NCBI GenBank assembly: GCA_002340985.1
Contig: DDNC01000002.1
Span: 148,662 to 161,896 of the forward strand
Source: Firmicutes bacterium UBA2530
GTDB lineage: Bacteria; Bacillota; Clostridia; Tissierellales; Sedimentibacteraceae
DNA length: 13,235 nt
Direction: 5' to 3'
Shown piece by piece: positions 1-6,619 of the stretch (positions are counted from its first letter, which is position 1; every line of letters starts with the position of its first letter). Both the position numbers and the translations under genes were made by a program. Under the pieces are notes generated by a model. It was not told the origin of the DNA, ran no database searches, and was given only the letters and a program-made list of their open reading frames with translations.

Positions 1-122
1 TAAATTTTTTAGAATCGGAAAGTACGGATTTTCATGTTGAGGTCTCAGGATTGTCCAGGGTGCCTATATTGTTTAAATTCTGGTTCTACGGAATACTCTC
101 CATCGAGGAAACAATAGGGTAG
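1..122 (+). CDS. Possible 3' end of an upstream gene (partial, unrecognised)
   Basis: The frame beginning at base 3 is open to a TAG at 120-122 and would encode the last 39 residues of a protein that starts before the window. The peptide has a hydrophobic, aromatic-rich stretch (VPILFKFWFYGIL) and ends EETIG. The stop lies 22 bp before the next start, a normal operon spacing, and the other two + frames are closed by stops at base 1 and base 38. No family is recognised. A 39-codon open stretch in AT-rich DNA can occur by chance, so this is a tentative call. Confidence 0.35.
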   Translation, partial: NFLESESTDFHVEVSGLSRVPILFKFWFYGILSIEETIG

Positions 123-144
123 ATGGTTGTACTGCGGAGGAACA

Positions 145-885
145 ATGTTAGATATTAAATATGATTCATATGATATAGAGGAAAAAAGAGAAGTAGTTAA
201 ACGGACACTTTTTCAGGAATCTGCAAATATAAAATCTGAAAATTTTGGTAAGATTTCAGAAAAGGATTTATACCTGTTGTTTGAACTGTATGATGAGGTT
301 TTTCTGTGCGGATGGTTTAAACAGAAATTCAGAGGCAATATAAAGTTTAAGCTTTCAAGGCAGCTGACCCGTTCAGCAGGTAATACAAGAACACGGAAAG
401 ATATATCAGCAATCAAGCCTGAGGAAGTTGAATTTGAAGTAAAAATTTCTCTAAACCACCTTATGAATTTCAATAAAGCAAAAAGAATAAAATATGTTGG
501 GGGAATTGAAGCCGCCAGTGTTTTGGACAGCCTCATGCTGGTATTTGAACATGAGCTTTGCCATGTTATTGAATTTTTAGTGAGGCATAAGTCCAGCTGC
601 AATAAAAAACCGTTTATGGATTTGATAAATAATATTTTCGGACATACGGAGCATACTCACAAATTAGTAGGCGCAGGCGAAGCGAACGTAAGCGAATATG
701 GTCTTAAGCCCGGAGACAGCGTTAAGTTCAGATATGGGAACTCGATAATGGAGGGATTTATTCAGAAGATGAATAAAAAGGCAACTGTAATGTGCCCTGA
801 CAAACATGGAAATTATATTGATAAATCAGGGAGACGATATGTAAAGTTCTGCGTTCATCCTGAAAGTTTTATAAAAGAGGGTTAA
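145..885 (+). CDS. SprT-like zinc metalloprotein
   Basis: A 246-residue protein of the SprT-like family (predicted zinc-dependent proteases; the eukaryotic member Spartan degrades DNA-protein crosslinks, while bacterial members are poorly characterised). The core is visible as LFELYDEVFLCGWF (about residues 45-58), LTRSAGNTRTR (74-84), and the zinc/catalytic motif HELCH at 136-140. Candidate third zinc ligands are H167 or H170 in FGHTEHTH. After the core, residues ~186-246 look like a small beta-barrel (GLKPGDSVKFRYG, then GFIQKMNKKATV), as seen at the end of many bacterial SprT-like proteins. I chose the ATG at 145 because GGAGG at 136-140 sits just before it. A longer reading from TTG 127 would put that ribosome site inside the gene. 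PrsW follows 49 bp downstream. Family assignment is good; the substrate is unknown. Confidence 0.8.
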   Translation: MLDIKYDSYDIEEKREVVKRTLFQESANIKSENFGKISEKDLYLLFELYDEVFLCGWFKQKFRGNIKFKLSRQLTRSAGNTRTRKDISAIKPEEVEFEVKISLNHLMNFNKAKRIKYVGGIEAASVLDSLMLVFEHELCHVIEFLVRHKSSCNKKPFMDLINNIFGHTEHTHKLVGAGEANVSEYGLKPGDSVKFRYGNSIMEGFIQKMNKKATVMCPDKHGNYIDKSGRRYVKFCVHPESFIKEG

Positions 886-934
886 TTGCTGATTATTTTG
901 TAATCATATACTTATACTTCAGAGGAGAAATAGA

Positions 935-1642
935 ATGAATTTATTTATAACCGCAGTAACACCGGGTGCTGCTCTTGCACTTATGATTTATCTGTTTGAC
1001 AGACATGACAGAGAGCCCATTAAGCTGCTCTTGAAGGTATTTTTCATGGGCGTAATCTGTGTGATTCCCACAGTCTTGATTGAGAATCTGCTTATGTCAT
1101 TTAATGTATTTCCGGGTATACCGGGAGCCGCATACACGGCTTTTATTGTTGCCGGATTTACAGAAGAGTACATGAAAAGGCAGGTTGTTTTAAAGGGCGT
1201 ATATTTTAATCCGGCATTTAATGAAAAGCTTGACGGCATAGTGTACTGCGTAATGTCCGCACTTGGGTTTGCAACGATTGAAAACATCATGTACGTGGTT
1301 TTCAGGTTTTCCGATGTGGAGTCAATAGGCTTTTACAGAGCGGTGTTGTCTGTTCCCGCACATATGCTTTTTGCCATAACCATGGGCTACTATCTTGCAT
1401 TGGCGAAATTTTCAACAACACCGGAAGAAAGACATTACTTTTTTAAGAAATCATTGGCAGTTCCGGTAGTGCTTCACGGCATTTTTGACTTTATACTGAT
1501 GTCAGGAATAGAGCAGCTGATGCTTTTATTCATACCCTATGTTATTTATTTGTGGGTGATAAATTTGAAAAAGCTGAATATCTATTACAATGATTCCAAG
1601 AATGAAAGTGTTAATGAATTTGACAGGTATGATGAATTTTAG
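935..1642 (+). CDS. prsW: PrsW-family intramembrane metalloprotease
   Basis: A 235-residue multi-spanning membrane protein. PrsW-type proteases cut membrane-anchored regulators; Bacillus PrsW performs the first cut of the anti-sigma factor RsiW. The family motifs are present in order: E77-E78-x-x-K81 in GFTEEYMKR, the GFATIEN segment with E116, H143 in PAHMLFAI, and HGIFDF with H181 and D185. Hydrophobic segments cover most of residues 1-57, 100-123, 133-158 and 174-210, followed by a charged tail. The ATG at 935 has AGAGGAGA at 921-928. Length matches the family. It may be co-transcribed with the SprT-like gene 49 bp upstream. It ends tail-to-tail with the opposite-strand YeiH gene, overlapping by 4 bp. 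No sigma/anti-sigma gene is in the window, so the substrate is unknown. Confidence 0.88.
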   Translation: MNLFITAVTPGAALALMIYLFDRHDREPIKLLLKVFFMGVICVIPTVLIENLLMSFNVFPGIPGAAYTAFIVAGFTEEYMKRQVVLKGVYFNPAFNEKLDGIVYCVMSALGFATIENIMYVVFRFSDVESIGFYRAVLSVPAHMLFAITMGYYLALAKFSTTPEERHYFFKKSLAVPVVLHGIFDFILMSGIEQLMLLFIPYVIYLWVINLKKLNIYYNDSKNESVNEFDRYDEF

Positions 1643-2652
1643 AGCTGTCCCATCACCATCTGAACCGCAAATGCCACTATTACAACCAGTGCTGATATGA
1701 TAAATCCGTGCAGCATTGGTTTAAAGCCTGAATGGTAAACCTCTCTGAAATTGGTTTTCAGACCTATGGCGCCAAGAGCCATTATCATTAGAAATTTACT
1801 TACGGATGACATAAAATTGCTTGTGTCATCGGGAACAATACCAGTACTTCTCAACGCAACCATTCCAAGGAAAAGTAAAATGAAGTAAGGAAATATTTTT
1901 CTGAAATTTATTTTGTGTCTCGCAGAATGCGTATTGCTTTTGACGCTGATACGTTCATTAATAAAAGAAAAAATAATGACAGTTGGAATGATTGACAATG
2001 TTCGTGTCAATTTTACAATCACTGAATACGCTCCGGCTGCATCTGAAAAGGCATATCCTGCCGCAACTACAGATGAAGTGTCATTTACAGCAGTTCCTGC
2101 CCATAAGCCATAACCCATATCACTCATTCCGAAATATTTTCCTGCTATAGGAAAAAGTATAACCATAAAAATATCAAATAAAAATGTTGCCGAAATGGCA
2201 TATGCTATATCTTTGTCTTCCGCGTCAATAACCGGAGCTATGGCTGCCACTGCTGAACCTCCGCAAATACCGGTTCCGGCTGAAATCAGACTGGAGAGCT
2301 TCCAGTTCATGCCGAGTACATTTCCGAGCAGATACCCGCAGCCAAAGGCTGTTGCCAATGTAAAACACATCACAATCAATGAATATTTTCCGACCTGAAA
2401 TATTTGTGTAAAGCTGAGTGTAAATCCTAACAGTATAATTGCAAGACGCAGAACCTGTTTGGAAACAAATTGAATTCCTTGCCCCAGAAGCTTGTGTTTT
2501 GATAAAAATGGATTTAGTAGCATGCCTATAAGCAAGGCAAATACGCTGCCGCTGATTAAACCATATGGAATAAATCCACTTATAAATTTGGAAATCAAGG
2601 CCAAGACCACTGTTATAAGGATTCCGGGTAAGTATTTTTTAATTAATGTCAT
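1639..2652 (-). CDS. YeiH-family (UPF0324) putative sulfate-exporter-type membrane protein
   Basis: A ~337-residue polytopic inner-membrane protein of the UPF0324/Cons_hypoth698 family, annotated by homology as putative sulfate exporters; the transported substrate is not firmly established. Two family signatures are clear: GTGICGGSAVAAIAPVI (126-142) and AGTAVNDTSSVVAAG (185-199). About ten hydrophobic segments alternate with short loops, and one longer basic loop lies near residue 240. The N-terminus offers ATG at 2661, 2658 and 2652. The ribosome site GAGGAG (2667-2662) directly abuts the first of these, so the ATG at 2652, with a 9-nt spacer, is the best start. The divergent LysR regulator next door is a common companion of this family (compare YeiE/YeiH) and probably controls it. 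Confidence 0.87.
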   Translation of the reverse strand: MTLIKKYLPGILITVVLALISKFISGFIPYGLISGSVFALLIGMLLNPFLSKHKLLGQGIQFVSKQVLRLAIILLGFTLSFTQIFQVGKYSLIVMCFTLATAFGCGYLLGNVLGMNWKLSSLISAGTGICGGSAVAAIAPVIDAEDKDIAYAISATFLFDIFMVILFPIAGKYFGMSDMGYGLWAGTAVNDTSSVVAAGYAFSDAAGAYSVIVKLTRTLSIIPTVIIFSFINERISVKSNTHSARHKINFRKIFPYFILLFLGMVALRSTGIVPDDTSNFMSSVSKFLMIMALGAIGLKTNFREVYHSGFKPMLHGFIISALVVIVAFAVQMVMGQL

Positions 2653-2670
2653 AATCATCATCTCCTCTTG

Positions 2671-2702
2671 TTGATTTTAGGATAAAATGATGATAAAATC
2701 AA
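2671..2702. promoter_or_regulatory. Putative LysR operator and promoter between yeiH-like and lysR genes
   Basis: The divergent intergenic region holds a perfect inverted repeat, TTGATTTTA (2671-2679) with TAAAATCAA (2694-2702). Nested inside is ATTTTAGGATAAAAT (2674-2688), which has 6-bp arms and fits the T-N11-A shape of LysR-type boxes. A related ATAA-N7-TTAT element follows at 2693-2707. On the + strand the same bases read TTGATT-N17-TAAAAT, a plausible promoter for the LysR gene with a ~45-nt leader. The mirror-image minus-strand reading would start transcription on the transporter's ribosome site, so it is less likely. Binding is inferred from shape and position only. Confidence 0.4.
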
Positions 2703-2748
2703 ATTATGAATTCTTATATTATTACAAATTAAAATTATACAAGGTGTA

Positions 2749-3642
2749 ATGATGCTGGATTTTAGACTTGAAACATTTCTTGAACTGTGCAGGATAGGAA
2801 ATTATACGAAGACTGCGGAATATCTTCATATTACGCAGCCTGCTGTTACACAGCATATCAAATATTTAGAGGATCAATATGGTGGAAAGCTGTTTATATA
2901 CAAGGATAAAAGGCTTACGCTGACGGAGCGGGGCAACAGCCTGTATTATTTTGCGCTGACAATGCGTGCTGACAGCAATAGAATAAAAAGTCTGCTAAGT
3001 GCGAAGGAGACTTCGCCGCACCATATTGCATTTGGTGCAACACTTACAATAGGTGAATATGTTATGGCTCCCATTGTGGGAAAGATTTGGGAGTCATATC
3101 CATCTTTGCCAATCACCATGTTGGTAGATAACACGCAGGTTCTTTTACAGAAGCTGCATGACGGAATAATCGACTTTGCTTTGCTGGAAGGCTTTTTTGA
3201 TAAAGACAGGTACAGTTCAAAAATAATAAGTGACGAAGAGTTTATCGGTGTGTGCTCTCCGATCTCAGAACTTGCTGAAAGGCAGTGCTGTTTTGATGAA
3301 ATTTTAGATTACAGGCTCATTCTTAGAGAAAAGGGTTCCGGTACAAGAGACATATTTGAACAGGCATTGAGGGCACATAATTTGACGGTTGAAAGCTTCA
3401 TCCGAGTTAGTGAAATCGGCAATATGAGTGCAATAAAACAATTAGTGTCCAATAATCTCGGCATATCATTTATGTACAGGGCCGCCGCTAATAAAGAACT
3501 ATCTCAAAGAATGCTGGTTCCGCTGAATATCAAGGACTTCAGTGCAAGACATGCATTTTCGTTTGTTTTTCTTAAAGACAGTTTGCATCATAAGGAATAT
3601 TGGAATTGGTATGAGTTCTTTAAAAAGAATTTATTTAGTTAA
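2749..3642 (+). CDS. LysR-family transcriptional regulator
   Basis: A 297-residue LysR-type regulator of standard length. The N-terminal winged helix-turn-helix is obvious (FLELCRIGNYTKTAEYLH, then ITQPAVTQHIKYLE, about residues 8-45), followed by the linker helix to ~85 and a two-lobed periplasmic-binding-like effector domain from ~90 to 295. Adjacent ATGs at 2749 and 2752 follow the weak site AAGGTG (2741-2746); either may start translation. It is divergently transcribed from the YeiH-family gene with 96 bp between the start codons and an operator-like palindrome in the gap, so control of that transporter plus autoregulation is likely. YeiE-like and CysB/CysL-like roles in sulfur metabolism are possible, but the effector cannot be read from sequence. 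Confidence 0.87.
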   Translation: MMLDFRLETFLELCRIGNYTKTAEYLHITQPAVTQHIKYLEDQYGGKLFIYKDKRLTLTERGNSLYYFALTMRADSNRIKSLLSAKETSPHHIAFGATLTIGEYVMAPIVGKIWESYPSLPITMLVDNTQVLLQKLHDGIIDFALLEGFFDKDRYSSKIISDEEFIGVCSPISELAERQCCFDEILDYRLILREKGSGTRDIFEQALRAHNLTVESFIRVSEIGNMSAIKQLVSNNLGISFMYRAAANKELSQRMLVPLNIKDFSARHAFSFVFLKDSLHHKEYWNWYEFFKKNLFS

Positions 3643-3665
3643 AAGAGACAGAAGTCATTTCAGCC

Positions 3666-4244
3666 TCACATGTTATTCTCAAGCTTCCGCACGAACTGAC
3701 GTGCCCGTTTTTCTTTTTCTTTGTTCATAAAAGAATGTCCATACCCTTGATCACGTTCTGCAAGCATACCTGCATAAATGAGTTGCGAATGCTTGCAATA
3801 CCGTTCCATTCCGGCTTCAAACAAATCAGAGCCCTTTTCCGGACGGTAGCCGCAGGTGGTTACAAGGGCTAATTTTCGCCCGGCCCAAAGTGAAGGACCT
3901 TTTTCATCTCCGTAAAACTTATTCATTCCGTACACCAAGCGGTCAAGAAGAGATTTCATGGGAGGTGTGCAGTACCATGAATAAATTGGAGTTGCAAGGA
4001 CAACTATATCAGACTCCAAAATCTTATCAAAAATTTCCTGAGCATCATCCACAAAACGACATCCGAATTTTGTCCAATCTGCTTGACATACTCTGCATGC
4101 AATGCATGGAGAGATGTTTTTATTATACAGGCTTATTAAGTCGTATTCGGACCCACAGGCCCCTAATTCTTCAATAAAAGGTTTTAAAAGTGAAGCCGTA
4201 TTACCTGTTTCCCTTGGACTTCCCATCAAAATACAGTATTTCAT
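3666..4244 (-). CDS. Flavodoxin-fold NAD(P)H-dependent oxidoreductase (iron-sulfur flavoprotein-like)
   Basis: A 192-residue member of the FMN-reductase/flavodoxin-like superfamily. GSPRETGNT (8-16) is the FMN phosphate-binding loop, and VVLATPIYSWYCTPPMKSLLDRL (81-103) is the flavin-ring loop typical of these reductases. C47-X2-C50-X2-C53-X8-C62 resembles the compact cysteine motif that binds a 4Fe-4S cluster in iron-sulfur flavoproteins, although the last spacing is one residue longer than the usual 4-7. The probable role is electron transfer or small-molecule reduction in the cytoplasm. I chose ATG 4244 because AAGGAG (4255-4250) precedes it by 5 nt and the conserved beta-strand MKYCILMGSPR starts there; the 13 residues upstream in frame look non-coding. 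It is convergent with the LysR gene. Confidence 0.82.
   Translation of the reverse strand: MKYCILMGSPRETGNTASLLKPFIEELGACGSEYDLISLYNKNISPCIACRVCQADWTKFGCRFVDDAQEIFDKILESDIVVLATPIYSWYCTPPMKSLLDRLVYGMNKFYGDEKGPSLWAGRKLALVTTCGYRPEKGSDLFEAGMERYCKHSQLIYAGMLAERDQGYGHSFMNKEKEKRARQFVRKLENNM
3689..3712 (+). terminator. Candidate terminator for the LysR gene
   Basis: A short hairpin (GCACG at 3689-3693, CGTGC at 3700-3704, 6-nt loop) is followed on + by CCG and two T5 tracts split by one C. It lies 47 bp after the LysR stop, inside the 3' end of the opposite-strand gene. The T tract is also explained by Lys/Glu codons of that gene and the stem is only 5 bp, so the call is weak. Confidence 0.25.
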
Positions 4245-4310
4245 GATGCTCCTTTCAGTGATTGAATTTAAACAACGCCGCAAACTCTGACTTTAGCTTG
4301 TCTACAATAT

Positions 4311-4339
4311 ATAATATCATTTTCTGTTTGCTCAATCAA
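4311..4339 (-). promoter_or_regulatory. Predicted promoter of the flavodoxin-fold oxidoreductase gene
   Basis: On the minus strand, TTGATT (4339-4334), a 17-nt spacer and TATTAT (4316-4311) fit a housekeeping sigma-70/SigA promoter, with 4/6 and 5/6 matches. The start point would be about 60 nt before the ATG at 4244. Confidence 0.45.
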
Positions 4340-4966
4340 CATTTTAATTATTAGTTAGCATCAGCAGCCCAGGAAGATTTTATCCGTACCAAGCACAATG
4401 ATATATGCAATGCTGTGTCATACGCAGGATACATATTTAAAATATAAATATTAACGCTTAAAATTGCATAATAATCGAAAATTTTTTGATGCAGGCTCTT
4501 TAGCGAGAATCTCCATATTCCAATAAAAAACCTTCGTCTAAAATAAGCATCTCCAAGTTATAAAAAGATAAAGCAGAAAATGTCGTAAGCTGTGCAAAGC
4601 GATTTTGCATAATTATTCTTCTTGCTTTAGAATACTTTCGATAATTTAAAAAGTTCAAGGCACAATACTAAGGTTTTAATGCAATCCATAGCTTCTAATG
4701 AATATGTTGGCATTAATGCAAGTATCTCTATATACTATATAGCATATATTACGAGTTTTAACGGATATAAAATGGATTAAAGTCTATTTTCGCGCACTTA
4801 TGCCTGTTACCATGTTTTGATAAATTATTATAAGGGCTGCCTTTTATCTTATGAGAAACAGAAAACCATATAAATTTCTTTTTACAAGCAGACGGTTTTA
4901 GACTAAGGTATATGATGTATGTTAAGAAGAAAGGGCAATATCATACAAGAATGCTATTACTGCTTG
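4340..4966. other. Long intergenic stretch without a supportable gene
   Basis: Between the oxidoreductase promoter and the AraC promoter I see no open frame with a credible start, ribosome site and protein family on either strand. Several 30-68 codon open runs exist on the minus strand (for example about 4360-4560), but they sit in all three frames, lack ribosome sites and match nothing I recognise; their number is within chance for DNA this AT-rich. One exact odd-length palindrome, CTATATACTATATAG, lies at 4728-4742. The region could be decayed coding sequence, but the sequence alone does not show of what. Confidence 0.5.
4728..4742. repeat. 15-bp palindrome (7-bp arms around one base)
   Basis: CTATATA-C-TATATAG is a perfect inverted repeat in the gene-free stretch about 270 bp before the AraC gene. 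It could be a regulator site, but it consists largely of alternating A and T, where such palindromes arise easily. No partner copy was found nearby. Confidence 0.3.
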
Positions 4967-4975
4967 TGGTATACT
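4967..4975 (+). promoter_or_regulatory. Candidate extended -10 promoter of the araC-family gene
   Basis: TGG followed by TATACT (4967-4975) fits an extended -10 element (TGn plus a 5/6 match to TATAAT). There is no good -35 hexamer at 17 bp, which extended -10 promoters tolerate. Transcription would start near 4982, about 28 nt before the GTG start and just ahead of the ribosome site. Confidence 0.3.
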
Positions 4976-5009
4976 AAATATAAGATAACCTTGAAAGGAG
5001 GAAAAGTTT

Positions 5010-5834
5010 GTGAAACAGGAGATAAGAACGGTAAAATACGATATCCAATTGAAAGTGGAGGCCTATCATTTTCAAGGGATTATGCAGAAATTTCCCAATC
5101 ATTTTCATGAGTATTATGTGATTGGGTTTATTGAAAAAGGCCAGCGGTTTTTATCTTGCAAAAACAATGAATACACAATAGAAACGGGAGATTTATTGTT
5201 GTTTAATCCGCGTGATAATCATGCTTGTGAACAAATTGACGGTAAAACGCTGGATTATAGATGTATCAATATCAAGCCAGAAATTATGAGCAAAGTAATA
5301 TTTGAAATAACAGGAAAAGAGTATTTACCATATTTTAAGTCCCAAGTAGTTTTTCATAGCGAATTGATTGTTGTGCTCCGGGAATTACATCAAATAATTA
5401 TGGAGGAAGAGAAGGATTTTAGAAAAGAGGAAATCTTCTTTTTCCTTTTGGAACAGCTGATTGAAGAATATACAGAACAGGAAGTGCCGGCAGGAAACAC
5501 AGAGCAAAGTACGGAAGCAAGAGTAATTTGTGAATTCTTAGAAAATCATTACATGGAGAATATTACGCTCGACGATCTCTGCAAGCTGACCGGATTAAGC
5601 AAATACTATCTGCTTAGATCTTTTACTAAGCAAAAGGGAATATCTCCTTATAGCTATTTGGAAACCATACGAATTGACAAAGCGAAAAAAATGCTGGAAC
5701 AAGGTGTTTTGCCAATAGATGTAGCCATACTGACAGGTTTTACCGACCAGAGTCACTTTTCTAATTTCTTCAAGAAGTTTATAGGGCTGACGCCTAAGCA
5801 GTATATGAATATTTTTAATGATACTCATAATTGA
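5010..5834 (+). CDS. AraC-family transcriptional regulator with N-terminal cupin domain
   Basis: A 274-residue cytoplasmic regulator. Residues ~12-95 form a cupin-type ligand domain (HFHEYYVIGFIEKGQ, then IETGDLLLFNPRDNHAC). The C-terminal ~100 residues are the double helix-turn-helix DNA-binding domain: first helix pair in ITLDDLCKLTGLSKYYLLRSF (185-205), second in VAILTGFTDQSHFSNFFKKFIGLTPKQY (238-265), which is the family signature. The start is GTG at 5010, preceded by the strong site AAAGGAGG (4994-5001) at an 8-nt spacing. Regulators of this layout often control an adjacent transporter; here only a possible transporter remnant and a DUF2000 gene follow. The ligand is unknown. Confidence 0.9.
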   Translation: MKQEIRTVKYDIQLKVEAYHFQGIMQKFPNHFHEYYVIGFIEKGQRFLSCKNNEYTIETGDLLLFNPRDNHACEQIDGKTLDYRCINIKPEIMSKVIFEITGKEYLPYFKSQVVFHSELIVVLRELHQIIMEEEKDFRKEEIFFFLLEQLIEEYTEQEVPAGNTEQSTEARVICEFLENHYMENITLDDLCKLTGLSKYYLLRSFTKQKGISPYSYLETIRIDKAKKMLEQGVLPIDVAILTGFTDQSHFSNFFKKFIGLTPKQYMNIFNDTHN

Positions 5835-5897
5835 ATATTCGCATAGAAATGATTTTCATGGACAGAAAGACATTTCTTCAATTGAGATACTGGTTAA

Positions 5898-6044
5898 GAT
5901 TTATACTGGGTTTCATTGTACTGCTTGCGGTTTACCCTCAAGCTCAAAACCGGTATTTCCATGCTTGGAATAGTACTTAAACTGACAGGATTATTTATTC
6001 CGGAAATTAAAACCTCTGCAATACAAAAGGAGTTGAAAAAATGA
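5898..6044 (+). pseudogene. Possible C-terminal remnant of an EamA/DMT-type transporter
   Basis: The 206-bp gap between the AraC and DUF2000 genes contains one frame, open from 5898 to a TGA at 6042-6044. Its C-terminal part reads FTLKLKTGISMLGIVLKLTGLF, then IPEIKTSAIQKELKK. That pattern (short charged loop, LT-like turn, glycine-spaced helix, basic tail) resembles the last transmembrane helix of EamA/DMT transporters. The TGA overlaps the DUF2000 ATG as ATGA, the usual form of translational coupling, which supports a once-real gene. No start codon, ribosome site or other transporter segment precedes it. Another frame (ATG 5858 to TAA 5980, 40 residues) is also hydrophobic but has no ribosome site. 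The family is inferred by eye and is uncertain. Confidence 0.3.
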
Positions 6045-6463
6045 ACGATTACAATATGAAATGCGTAATGATTATAGATTCTGAACTGCCAATAGGCATT
6101 ATGGCAAACACCGCTGCTATTTTAGGTGCCACGTTAGGAAAGCATATCCCTGAACAGATAGGGGCGGATGTAACAGATGCTTCCGGCCAATCACACTTGG
6201 GTATTATCACGATTCCGGTAACAATGCTGCGTGGAGATAAGGCAATATCGAAGGATTTGCGGGAGCGTTTGTATGACCCAGAATTTATCGACTTAGTTGT
6301 TGTTGATTTTTCTGATGTTGCGCAAAGCTGTAACATATACAGCGAATATGTTGCAAAGGCAGCAACCACTGCGGAGCGAGATCATAATTACTTTGGGATT
6401 GCTATTTATGGAAACAAGAAAAAGGTAAACAAGCTAACCGGTTTTATGCCTCTTTTAAGATAA
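6041..6463 (+). CDS. DUF2000 family protein (peptidyl-tRNA hydrolase II-like fold)
   Basis: A 140-residue protein of the DUF2000 family. Known structures of this family resemble peptidyl-tRNA hydrolase 2, but the function is not established. Visible features: an N-terminal strand (KCVMIIDSELPIGIMANTAAILGATLG, residues 6-32), the AD..DASGQSHLGIITIPVTML block (~42-68), and the C-terminal AATTAERDHNYFGIAIYGNKKKVNKLTG (~107-134). The ATG at 6041 has GGAG at 6029-6032, spacer 8. Length matches the family. It is probably transcribed with the AraC gene or from the gap between them. It is followed by a strong bidirectional terminator. Genes of this family frequently lie beside regulators and transporters, but no function should be read from that. 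Confidence 0.82.
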   Translation: MNDYNMKCVMIIDSELPIGIMANTAAILGATLGKHIPEQIGADVTDASGQSHLGIITIPVTMLRGDKAISKDLRERLYDPEFIDLVVVDFSDVAQSCNIYSEYVAKAATTAERDHNYFGIAIYGNKKKVNKLTGFMPLLR

Positions 6464-6557
6464 TGTAATGATTGTTTAAGCATGAAGGTTGTTGTATTGA
6501 AAAAATTACTGAGGATTTACAGAAGATATTCAGACAAATCAAAATAATATCGTAAAT

Positions 6558-6600
6558 AAAGAGTTGCTGCAATGTGATAATATCATTGCAGCAACTCTTT
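6558..6600. terminator. Bidirectional rho-independent terminator
   Basis: A perfect 17-bp stem, AAAGAGTTGCTGCAATG (6558-6574) with its exact complement at 6584-6600, closes a 9-nt loop. Transcripts from either side end in U-rich sequence: the CTCTTTAAAT side on +, and the TTTATTTACG side on -. It lies between the convergent DUF2000 gene (ends 6463) and the molybdopterin subunit gene (ends 6620), so it serves both. Confidence 0.88.
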
Positions 6601-6619
6601 AAATATACTGAATTAATTT

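Noticed and set aside
4360..4750. Minus-strand open runs of 30-68 codons in three frames, some ending in plausible peptides
   Set aside because: They lack ribosome sites and credible starts, resemble no family I know, and for DNA this rich in A+T about one run of that length is expected by chance in the interval. Kept only as a note on the gap.
4919..5110. 63-codon + frame overlapping the AraC start
   Set aside because: Overlaps the first 100 bases of a clear AraC gene in another frame, has no family resemblance, and its own start lacks a ribosome site.
5858..5980. 40-residue hydrophobic frame after the AraC gene
   Set aside because: No ribosome site before the ATG and no recognisable family; the frame ending at 6044 fits the context better.
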